Below, one piece after another: positions 1-5,845 of a DNA stretch of 10,469 bases. This DNA is from an uncultured Prevotella sp. GTDB lineage: Bacteria; Bacteroidota; Bacteroidia; Bacteroidales; Bacteroidaceae. The position numbers were made by a program, and so were the translations under genes. Position 1 is the stretch's first letter, and each line of letters opens with the position of its first letter. Below the pieces are notes generated by a model. The model ran no database searches, had not been told where the DNA came from, and worked only from the letters and a program-made list of their open reading frames with translations. The stretch spans positions 1-10,469 of the forward strand of contig CABSIA010000107.1 in the NCBI GenBank assembly GCA_902477645.1, read 5' to 3'.

Positions 1-567
1 GGCAATGCCGCCGCCCACAGTTTCTATCCCGGCAAGAACCTTGGAGCGCTGGGCGATGCCGGTGCCGTAACGACCAATGACGACGAGGTTGCAGCAGTTG
101 TCAGGGCATTAGGGAACTACGGCTCTTCACGAAAATACGTTTTCGACTACCTTGGCTACAACAGCCGCATGGACGAGATACAGGCCGCCGTGCTCAGCGT
201 AAAGTTGAAATATCTTGATGCCGACAACGAGAGACGCAAACAGATAGCCCGCTACTACGAAAATGCCATCAGCAACCCGCTCATCAACATTCCGAAAAAC
301 GAGGCAGACTGCGTATATCACATTTTCCCTATCCTCGCACGGCACCGCGAAGAGCTTCAACGCCACCTCGCCGAAAATGGAATATCGACCATGATCCACT
401 ACCCTATTCCACCCCACCGGCAGAAATGTTACAGCGATTGGCAAACCCCGCCACTGCCCATTACGGAGTATATCCACGAGTCTGAGCTAAGCCTGCCGTG
501 CAACCAGACAATGACGGATGCCGAAGCCGAATATGTGGCAGAGAAAATCAAAGAGTGGAAAAAATAA
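1..567 (+). CDS. DegT/DnrJ/EryC1-family sugar aminotransferase, C-terminal part (5' end outside window)
   Basis: This is a PLP-dependent aminotransferase that adds an amino group to a nucleotide-linked keto-sugar in the cytoplasm, a step in making amino sugars for surface polysaccharides. The frame is open from base 1, giving 188 residues; the family is usually about 370 long, so roughly half is missing. The visible part starts just before the PLP-lysine motif SFYPGKNLGALGDAG (K12 of the fragment forms the Schiff base). It continues with NYGSSRKY and GYNSRMDEIQAAVL, the segment that completes the active site in the dimer, then GISTMIHYPIPPHRQ and LSLPC near the C-terminus. The NYGS/NSRMDE/HYPIPPH set most resembles the FdtB/QdtB branch (3-amino-3,6-dideoxyhexose transaminases). 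The family is certain; the exact sugar is an inference, so no symbol is given. A strong terminator follows 60 bases after the stop, so this is the last gene of its operon. Confidence -1.
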   Translation, partial: GNAAAHSFYPGKNLGALGDAGAVTTNDDEVAAVVRALGNYGSSRKYVFDYLGYNSRMDEIQAAVLSVKLKYLDADNERRKQIARYYENAISNPLINIPKNEADCVYHIFPILARHREELQRHLAENGISTMIHYPIPPHRQKCYSDWQTPPLPITEYIHESELSLPCNQTMTDAEAEYVAEKIKEWKK

Positions 568-616
568 AAGAGCTTTGGCTCATCAGAAATTTGAATACAA
601 AAAAATGCACCTATAG

Positions 617-676
617 TTCAAATGCCAACGAAGCGGTGTTCAAGTGCCAACGAAGCCTGCTTCATTGGCACTTGAA
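617..676. repeat. 18-bp module in three copies (two direct, one inverted)
   Basis: TTCAAATGCCAACGAAGC (617-634) recurs as TTCAAGTGCCAACGAAGC (639-656, 17/18 identical). It recurs again in inverted form at 659-676 with one difference from the second copy. The second and third copies form the tip half of the terminator stem. The first copy could pair with the third in an alternative fold, so the terminator looks as if it grew by local duplication. Confidence -1.
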
Positions 677-693
677 CACCGCTTCGTTTTTTT
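628..693 (+). terminator. Long-stem intrinsic terminator after the aminotransferase gene
   Basis: Bases 628-656 pair with 659-687 over 29 positions with a single mismatch (C651 against A664), followed by a run of seven T (687-693). The nominal loop is only two bases, so the top pair probably opens in RNA. The stem plus T run is a textbook rho-independent terminator for the plus-strand aminotransferase transcript. Confidence -1.
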
Positions 694-783
694 CAGACCT
701 TAACACCCCTTTTTCAGACAAGTTCTCAATGTCTATCCTCTAAAATTTAGTTGCCACAAATAATCAAAAAAAAATTCTTGTCT

Positions 784-811
784 TTTACGTCTTTTTCCTT
801 AAATTTACGTC
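784..811 (+). promoter_or_regulatory. Direct repeat TTTACGTC x2, exactly 20 bp apart
   Basis: TTTACGTC occurs at 784-791 and again at 804-811. The start-to-start spacing of 20 bp puts both copies on nearly the same face of the helix (about two turns). They lie 60-90 bases ahead of the sigma-factor start. A regulator or sigma recognition role is inferred from position and spacing only. Confidence -1.
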
Positions 812-820
812 ATATAAACA

Positions 821-830
821 AATCGCGATT
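821..830. promoter_or_regulatory. 10-bp palindrome AATCGCGATT ahead of the ECF sigma gene
   Basis: AATCGCGATT is a perfect palindrome ending 41 bases before the ATG at 872. It is a GC core in a nearly pure AT stretch, which makes it stand out. It could be a dimeric operator. A 10-bp palindrome can also arise by chance, so the call is tentative. Confidence -1.
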
Positions 831-871
831 ATAAAATCTAAAACACTGTCATTAAAACAAAAAAAAGAATA

Positions 872-1381
872 ATGAATGGCAAACGATTAAATATTTCCAC
901 AGAAGCATGTCCGGATTTATCCGCACTGTTTGAAAATGAAACAGAGAACATGTTCAGATATATCTGCTACAAAATAGGCAATGCAAACGATGCCGAAGAT
1001 ATGTTGCAGGATGTTTATCTGACATTACATGTAAAGCAGAATATGGGGACGGATATACATAACATGCGGAGCTATCTTTACAAAAGTCTGGCAAATATGT
1101 GTACAGATTATCTCCGCAAAAGGCAAAATGTGAGACTCGTACCTATAGAGAATTTGAATAATGTGTGCAATCCAGAAGCGGAAAACTTTGAACAGGAATA
1201 CCGCAGGATTAACAATCTGCTGTCTGCAATACCCGACGAACAGGCGGAAGTGATACGCATGCGAATACACTGTGACAAGAGTTTCGTTGAGATTGCCGAA
1301 ATTCTGGAGATTTCTGTCTCCACTGTGAAATCAAGATTCCAATACGGGATTGAGAAAATTAGGAAAGGCCTGACTAAATAA
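872..1381 (+). CDS. RNA polymerase ECF-type sigma-70 factor
   Basis: This is an alternative sigma factor that directs RNA polymerase to a specific regulon when released from its anti-sigma factor. At 169 residues it has the two-domain ECF layout. Sigma region 2 covers about residues 19-84, with the core-binding and -10 contact segment DAEDMLQDVYLTL (40-52) and MRSYLYKSLANMCTDYLRKR (65-84). Region 4 covers about 114-167, with the helix-turn-helix FVEIAEILEISVSTVKSRF (138-156) that reads the -35 element. There is no region 3 and no C-terminal extension. The ATG at 872 is preceded by A-rich sequence without a Shine-Dalgarno, as usual in Bacteroidetes. The next gene starts 41 bases after the stop and encodes its likely anti-sigma factor. 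Self-activation is common for such pairs but not shown here. Family certain, regulon unknown. Confidence -1.
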   Translation: MNGKRLNISTEACPDLSALFENETENMFRYICYKIGNANDAEDMLQDVYLTLHVKQNMGTDIHNMRSYLYKSLANMCTDYLRKRQNVRLVPIENLNNVCNPEAENFEQEYRRINNLLSAIPDEQAEVIRMRIHCDKSFVEIAEILEISVSTVKSRFQYGIEKIRKGLTK

Positions 1382-1422
1382 GTCTTTTCCGATTTCATCA
1401 AACAATAAAAAAAAATAGAACT

Positions 1423-2727
1423 ATGAAGTGCGAAGAATTTAAAAAAAACATGACTACCCTATGGGATAAGTCAATAAATACGGAAGAGAAAGAGGAACTT
1501 ATGCGTCATGTCGTGGAATGTGAAGATTGCAGGTCTGAATACGAAAGCCAAAATCAGATTGTCAACATGCTTACTCCGCATCACACACCACGAATGAGAA
1601 AAGAGCCACAAAAGACACCCGAAGTTCGCAAAAATCCAGAATGGAGCAAAAAATTGATGCGCATTGCCGCTGCCGCGGCAATATTCATAGCAGGTGTGTG
1701 TACAGGACTGAGTAACTTTTTCTCTACAGATGCACAAGCATCGAAATCATCAGAACTGGCGAAACAGGCATTACTGAGCATTCGCAGTGTGGGCAATTTC
1801 ATCATGGAACTGAGCGTGAGAACTCAGCCTGACGGACCGTTCTCGTATTTTAGTCCGGACGACAGTCTGCTCAATGTCAGAATTATGTCCATGAGAATGA
1901 ACGGAAAGGCAATCTGGAGAATAGAGAAAGAGGGAGGGCGCACGCTCGTATTCGACGGAAACAAGAAATACGCATGGGCTGGAGAATACAAATACGTTGG
2001 TGCTCCCAATGATAATTTGGAAGAGAATTTTTCCGTGTTGTTGAAAGGTGACAAGTATGATGCAGAGGAAAACGGTTTTTTCGGCACGGGCAAGCACAAC
2101 AATATCAAATTTTCTGACACCGACAGCACTACCATCGTGACTGTAGTATCAGAAAGACCCGGAAACGGACTGATTGCCCTGTACAACAATAACACATCCG
2201 GCAAACACGACCTGTACACCACCGAAAGCACATTCGGCAAGCGTGATGGACTTTTACGAAAAATTCGTATATGGATTGAGCAAAACGGCATTAAGACTCT
2301 TATGCTCGAAAGCCGCCATATAGCCTACAATGTGGCGATGGACTCCAACAGGATTCTTCAGATTCCGGACTCAGAATCAAAAAATTGGCTGTCTGATGAT
2401 AAGCTGAAAAACTACCGCTTAAACAAATCGTTGCGCAAGGAGACAGCCACGGAAGCCGCCGAACGAATACTCCGTGCGCTGACAGAAAACAAGCCGGAAA
2501 CAGCAAAAGAAGCGTTGTTTTTTTACAGTCAAGGGCTGGACAAAATGACGGAAATGCTGAAAGGATGCAAAGCCACGAATTTCAGTCAGCCCAAACGGAC
2601 TGAGGACTACAGCGGAGTATATGTATTCTACGAGCTGACATATCCCGACGGCAAGAAGCAGAAACGACACGTAGCTCTAAAGTTCGATACGGAACTGAAA
2701 GGTTGGATTTTGGATGGAGGATTTTAA
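1423..2727 (+). CDS. Membrane anti-sigma factor with zinc-finger (zf-HC2/ZAS) domain and LolA/RseB-like periplasmic domain
   Basis: This protein probably holds the sigma factor encoded just upstream at the inner membrane. The 434 residues show three parts. The cytoplasmic N-terminus carries the anti-sigma zinc motif H29-x3-C33-x2-C36, with C3 as a possible fourth ligand. One membrane segment lies at about 80-97 (RIAAAAAIFIAGVCTGLS), after a basic, proline-rich linker. The large C-terminal part is then outside the cytoplasm. Residues about 105-325 resemble the LolA/RseB fold (IMELSVRTQPDG, MRMNGKAIWRIEKEGGRTLVFDGNKKYAW), which binds lipids or misfolded envelope products in known proteins. Residues about 339-434 have an NTF2-like/DUF4878-like look (helices, then strands ending in KGWILDGGF). 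The zinc motif and membrane segment are seen directly. The RseB-like fold is an inference from pattern, and the signal sensed is unknown. Release of sigma by proteolysis is the usual mechanism in this class. Confidence -1.
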   Translation: MKCEEFKKNMTTLWDKSINTEEKEELMRHVVECEDCRSEYESQNQIVNMLTPHHTPRMRKEPQKTPEVRKNPEWSKKLMRIAAAAAIFIAGVCTGLSNFFSTDAQASKSSELAKQALLSIRSVGNFIMELSVRTQPDGPFSYFSPDDSLLNVRIMSMRMNGKAIWRIEKEGGRTLVFDGNKKYAWAGEYKYVGAPNDNLEENFSVLLKGDKYDAEENGFFGTGKHNNIKFSDTDSTTIVTVVSERPGNGLIALYNNNTSGKHDLYTTESTFGKRDGLLRKIRIWIEQNGIKTLMLESRHIAYNVAMDSNRILQIPDSESKNWLSDDKLKNYRLNKSLRKETATEAAERILRALTENKPETAKEALFFYSQGLDKMTEMLKGCKATNFSQPKRTEDYSGVYVFYELTYPDGKKQKRHVALKFDTELKGWILDGGF

Positions 2728-2757
2728 AATCACTCCAAATTCCAGAAGAGCCTAAAG

Positions 2758-2841
2758 AAGTATCTCTACATAAAGGCCTAAGTATGTGGACATAAATTGC
2801 ATTTTATGTGGACATACTTAGGCCTTTATGTAGAGATACTT
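2758..2841. terminator. 84-base hairpin, probably a bidirectional terminator between convergent genes
   Basis: Bases 2758-2787 pair perfectly with 2812-2841 (30 bp). After a GG/GG internal mismatch (2788-2789 and 2810-2811), the stem resumes with ACATAAA/TTTATGT (2790-2796 and 2803-2809) around a six-base loop. It fills the gap between the anti-sigma gene (stop at 2727) and the oppositely directed clpB (stop at 2877). Five T (2840-2844) follow on the plus strand. The minus-strand side has only a weak CTTT tail, so termination is better supported for the sigma operon than for clpB. Confidence -1.
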
Positions 2842-2876
2842 TTTACCCCATGCTTATGCGTTACGCATATCTGGAT

Positions 2877-5468
2877 TTATCTGTTGCCAAAAATCAGTCT
2901 GTTTTCACCGGCATCGATTGTTATCGGCTTACCGGTTTCAACTGTTCCTGACAAAATCTGCCGTGAAAGCTCATTGAGCACATGGTGCTGTATGGCACGT
3001 TTAACGGGGCGGGCACCAAACTCGGGATTGTAGCCCACATCGGCAAGATGGTCGAGGGCTGCCTGTGTCCATTTAAGCTCAAAGCCCTGCTGACGGAGCA
3101 TTTTTCTTACTCCCCGCATCTGCAGCTCTACTACGTCACGGATTTCCTCACGGCTGAGCGGAAGGAACATTATTGTCTCGTCGATACGGTTCAGGAACTC
3201 AGGGCGTATGGTCTGCTTCAGCATTTCGAAGAGCTTATCTCTCAGACCATCAATCTGATTTTCATCCATAGCTCCACGGGCATCCTCCATCTGCTGGCGG
3301 ATGAGCTGCGAGCCAAGGTTAGACGTCATTATGATAATGGTGTTCTTAAAATTCACCGTACGTCCCTTGTTGTCGGTCAACCGTCCGTCGTCGAGCACCT
3401 GCAACAGGATGTTGAACACATCGGGATGCGCCTTCTCAATCTCGTCGAAGAGTACCACGCTGTATGGCTTGCGTCTGACCGCCTCTGTGAGCTGTCCACC
3501 CTCATCGTAGCCAACGTATCCGGGAGGCGCTCCGATAAGTCTGGAAACACTGAACTTCTCCTGATACTCGCTCATGTCGATACGTGTCATCATGGTCTCG
3601 TCATTGAACAGATATTCGGCAAGAGCCTTGGCAAGCTCCGTTTTGCCAACACCCGTGGTGCCGAGGAAAATGAACGATGCGATAGGGCGTTTCGGATCTT
3701 GAAGACCGGCTCTCGACCGTCTAACGGCATCCGAGACGGCATTAATGGCCTCCTGCTGGCCCACGACACGCTTATGAAGCTCAGCCTCTAGATTGAGCAG
3801 CTTTTCGCGCTCGCTCTGCAACATCCGGGTAACCGGTATGCCCGTCCAGCGGCTCACCACCTCGGCGATGTCGTCGGCTGTAACCTCTTCACGCACCATA
3901 GCCTCCAAGCCCTGAGCCGACTTGAGCAGTTGCTGTATGGAGTCGATTTCTGCCTGCAGCTGCTTTATTCTGCCGTAGCGTATCTCTGCCACACGCCCGT
4001 AGTTGCCCTCACGCTCGGCACGATCAGCCTCAAACTTCAAATCCTCGATGCTCTGCTTGTGCTGCTGAATTTTGTTCAGCAAACTGCGCTCGCCTTCCCA
4101 CTTTGCCCTGTATGAGGTTTCCTGTTCCCTGAGTTCGGCAATTTCCTTGTCGAGCGATGCTATTTTTGGCTCATCGTTCTCACGTTTTATCGCCTCACGC
4201 TCAATTTCGAGCTGTTTCAGGTGGCGTGTTATCTCATCGAGCTCCTCTGGCACAGAATCACGCTCCATGCGGAGTTTTGCGGCAGCCTCGTCCATGAGGT
4301 CGATAGCCTTGTCGGGTAAGAAACGGTCGGAGATATAACGCTCCGAAAGTTGTACGGCAGCGATGCACGCGTCGTCCTGAATTCTGACTTTGTGGTGGTT
4401 CTCGTAGCGCTCTTTCAATCCACGCAGGATGCTGATTGCGTCAGCCTCGTCGGGCTCGTCTATTATTACGGTTTGGAAACGGCGCTCCAAAGCCTTGTCT
4501 TTCTCAAAATACTTCTGATATTCGTTGAGAGTTGTGGCACCGATAGCTCTAAGCTCACCACGTGCCAAAGCGGGTTTCAAGATGTTTGCGGCATCCATGG
4601 CCCCCTCTCCGCCTCCTGCGCCTACGAGGGTGTGGATTTCGTCGATGAACAGGATGATGTTGCCATCGGCTGCCGTAACCTCCTTGATAACGGCTTTCAG
4701 CCGCTCCTCAAACTCACCTTTATATTTTGCGCCAGCGACAAGCGCGCCCATATCGAGCGAGAAAAGCTGCTTGTCTTTCAGATTTTCAGGAACATCGCCA
4801 CGCACTATACGCTCTGCAAGTCCCTCGGCGATAGCGGTTTTACCCGTACCCGGCTCACCTATCAGGATAGGATTGTTTTTTGTGCGGCGGCTCAAAATCT
4901 GGAGCACACGGCGTATTTCCTCGTCACGTCCAATCACAGGGTCGAGCTTTCCCTTGCGTGCGTCGTCGACAAGATTTCGCGCATATTTCGACAACGCCTG
5001 ATAGTTCTCGTCGCCCGACTGCGATTTCACGTTCTGCCCCTGGCGCAGCGACGCAATGGCTTTCATCATTTCGCTCTCGCTGCAACCCGCATCGCGCAGA
5101 ATACGGCTGGCTGTTGAGCTGACGTTGAGCAAAGCCAGCAAAAGCGGCTCTACCGATACGAACTCGTCGCCCATTGAGGTGGCATATTCCTGTGCCTTAA
5201 CGAGCACCTTATTGCTGTCGTTGCCCAGATATGGATTGCCGCCCTGAACCTTCGGCAAATGCTGAATTTCAGAATCGGCAAGCTGAGAGATTTGCTGGCT
5301 GTTTACGCCAAGTTTCTGGAATACGAAGTTTATGACATCGCTGCCCTTCTCCATTATTCCCTTAAGCAGGTGTATAGGTTCTATAGCCTGCTGTCCGTAG
5401 AGCTGTGCAGCATTGACTGCAGCTTGCACAGCCTCTTGTGCCTTGATTGTAAATTTGTCTAATGTCAT
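2877..5468 (-). CDS. clpB: ATP-dependent disaggregase chaperone ClpB (Hsp100)
   Basis: ClpB is a hexameric cytoplasmic AAA+ machine that, with DnaK/DnaJ/GrpE, pulls proteins out of aggregates after heat or other stress. The 863 residues match the usual length (about 860) and show every domain. The N-terminal Clp repeat domain (about 1-145) begins MTLDKFTIKAQEAVQ. AAA-1 has Walker A GEPGTGKT (204-211), Walker B LFIDEIHT (273-280), sensor AIGATT (308-313) and arginine fingers R329/R330. A charged coiled-coil middle domain (about 405-530) follows, as in ClpB and unlike ClpA. AAA-2 has Walker A GTTGVGKT (603-610), Walker B VVLFDEIEKAHPD, and GARPVKRAIQ near the C-terminus. The frame stays open to an ATG at 5555, but the extra 29 residues are encoded by an 8-bp tandem repeat and are unlike any ClpB, so the ATG at 5466-5468 is chosen. 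No CIRCE element is seen upstream. Confidence -1.
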   Translation of the reverse strand: MTLDKFTIKAQEAVQAAVNAAQLYGQQAIEPIHLLKGIMEKGSDVINFVFQKLGVNSQQISQLADSEIQHLPKVQGGNPYLGNDSNKVLVKAQEYATSMGDEFVSVEPLLLALLNVSSTASRILRDAGCSESEMMKAIASLRQGQNVKSQSGDENYQALSKYARNLVDDARKGKLDPVIGRDEEIRRVLQILSRRTKNNPILIGEPGTGKTAIAEGLAERIVRGDVPENLKDKQLFSLDMGALVAGAKYKGEFEERLKAVIKEVTAADGNIILFIDEIHTLVGAGGGEGAMDAANILKPALARGELRAIGATTLNEYQKYFEKDKALERRFQTVIIDEPDEADAISILRGLKERYENHHKVRIQDDACIAAVQLSERYISDRFLPDKAIDLMDEAAAKLRMERDSVPEELDEITRHLKQLEIEREAIKRENDEPKIASLDKEIAELREQETSYRAKWEGERSLLNKIQQHKQSIEDLKFEADRAEREGNYGRVAEIRYGRIKQLQAEIDSIQQLLKSAQGLEAMVREEVTADDIAEVVSRWTGIPVTRMLQSEREKLLNLEAELHKRVVGQQEAINAVSDAVRRSRAGLQDPKRPIASFIFLGTTGVGKTELAKALAEYLFNDETMMTRIDMSEYQEKFSVSRLIGAPPGYVGYDEGGQLTEAVRRKPYSVVLFDEIEKAHPDVFNILLQVLDDGRLTDNKGRTVNFKNTIIIMTSNLGSQLIRQQMEDARGAMDENQIDGLRDKLFEMLKQTIRPEFLNRIDETIMFLPLSREEIRDVVELQMRGVRKMLRQQGFELKWTQAALDHLADVGYNPEFGARPVKRAIQHHVLNELSRQILSGTVETGKPITIDAGENRLIFGNR

Positions 5469-5483
5469 AAATATATTTTTTAA

Positions 5484-5523
5484 GTTGACGAGTTGACGAG
5501 TTGACAAGTTGACAAGTTGACGA
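5484..5523. repeat. 8-bp tandem repeat, five copies, in the clpB leader
   Basis: Five consecutive 8-mers occupy 5484-5523: GTTGACGA, GTTGACGA, GTTGACAA, GTTGACAA, GTTGACGA. On the clpB strand the unit reads TCGTCAAC or TTGTCAAC. The array ends 15 bases before the clpB start codon, so it would lie in its untranslated leader or promoter. As the unit is not a multiple of three, a change in copy number would shift any reading frame across it. Confidence -1.
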
Positions 5524-5528
5524 GGTAT

Positions 5529-5644
5529 TGAGAGGTGGGAGATTACTTTTTTCATCTTAAAACCTCATTGATTGCGGCCGCTATGCATAGCAGCCCTACA
5601 CTCGTTGCCAATCTTACCACTAACCTCATACTCCTCACCTCTCA
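5529..5644. repeat. Spaced inverted repeat with TGAGAGGTG core
   Basis: TGAGAGGTG (5529-5537) has its exact reverse complement CACCTCTCA at 5636-5644. Flanking bases extend the similarity imperfectly: GAGG before the first arm and CCTC after the second, and GGAG/CTCC on the inner side. About 98 bases separate the arms. Together with the adjacent 8-bp array this may be the edge of a repetitive intergenic element. Confidence -1.
5574..5591. repeat. Two overlapping palindromes, GCGGCCGC and GCTATGCATAGC
   Basis: GCGGCCGC (5574-5581) shares two bases with the 12-bp palindrome GCTATGCATAGC (5580-5591). Both are perfect. They sit between the arms of the TGAGAGGTG inverted repeat. No function can be assigned from sequence. 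Confidence -1.
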
Positions 5645-5698
5645 TCCCCTCAAAACGTGTGCCCGAACCGAGAACAACGACAATTTGGCTGAAAGAAA

Positions 5699-5711
5699 TG
5701 ACAAAATGTCA
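5699..5711. promoter_or_regulatory. Candidate operator TGACA-AAA-TGTCA
   Basis: A perfect 5-bp inverted repeat with a 3-base AAA spacer sits in the divergent region, 231 bases before the clpB start and 81 bases before the -33 box of the macroglobulin promoter. The form suits a dimeric DNA-binding protein. It is not the CIRCE element (TTAGCACTC-N9-GAGTGCTAA) that HrcA binds. Which gene it serves, if either, is not shown. Confidence -1.
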
Positions 5712-5791
5712 GAATTTATCATCATCCGCTCACTATATATGTAAAAATGACTTAATAGATGTTGATTAGTTACCGATAAAAACAGGAAATG

Positions 5792-5822
5792 TTGGCAATT
5801 TGGAAAAATAATGCTACTTTTG
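5792..5822 (+). promoter_or_regulatory. Bacteroidetes housekeeping-sigma promoter for the macroglobulin gene
   Basis: TTGG at 5792-5795 is followed by 19 bases and then TACTTTTG (5815-5822), a perfect match to the -7 box TAnnTTTG at the spacing known for Bacteroides promoters. Transcription would start around 5829, giving a short AT-rich leader of about 17 bases before the ATG at 5846. Confidence -1.
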
Positions 5823-5845
5823 CAGAAACAAAAAACTTTATTATT

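Larger units (their letters stand above)
694..871. other. AT-rich control region upstream of the ECF sigma operon
   Basis: No gene is visible between the terminator and the sigma-factor start. The stretch is very AT-rich, with A tracts around 767-774 and 859-866. There is no full TAnnTTTG box. The best partial match to the Bacteroidetes housekeeping promoter is TTG at 751-753, a 19-base gap, then AATTCTTG at 773-780, which agrees with TAnnTTTG at 6 of 8 positions. That is weak. The pair of TTTACGTC repeats and the AATCGCGATT palindrome listed separately lie downstream of it and may instead mark an ECF-type, self-regulated promoter. Confidence -1.
5469..5845. other. Divergent intergenic control region between clpB and the macroglobulin gene
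   Basis: No gene is seen here. From the clpB side the region holds the 8-bp tandem repeat, an inverted repeat with a TGAGAGGTG core, a GCGGCCGC/GCTATGCATAGC double palindrome, a pyrimidine-rich tract (about 5623-5653), the TGACA-AAA-TGTCA inverted repeat, and the TAnnTTTG promoter for the plus-strand gene. No TAnnTTTG match facing clpB was found, so its promoter remains unassigned. Confidence -1.

Noticed and set aside
572..597. TAnnTTTG-like box (GAAATTTG around 590) as promoter of the sigma operon
   Set aside because: It lies upstream of the strong terminator at 628-693, so a transcript from it would be stopped before the sigma gene.
498..743. 81-codon frame crossing the end of the aminotransferase gene
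   Set aside because: It runs through the terminator hairpin and overlaps the aminotransferase in another frame, so it is not a gene.
1824..2291. 155-codon minus-strand frame inside the anti-sigma gene
   Set aside because: It overlaps a well-supported coding frame, has low-complexity Ser/Pro/Leu content and no recognisable motif.
4350..5117. 255-codon open frame on the plus strand opposite clpB, plus another of 269 codons at 2982-3791
   Set aside because: Both are antisense shadows of a strongly conserved gene. Their translations show no domain and no start context, and the clpB frame explains the codon pattern.
5484..5523. CRISPR-like array
   Set aside because: The units are 8 bp and directly adjacent, with no spacers and no cas genes nearby. 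It is a simple tandem repeat.
5469..5555. N-terminal extension of clpB to an ATG at 5555 (892 residues)
   Set aside because: The extra 29 residues are a reading of the 8-bp tandem repeat (LVNLSTRQLVNL) and surrounding non-coding DNA. Real ClpB proteins begin at the MTLDKFTIKAQEA sequence, which starts at the ATG at 5468.
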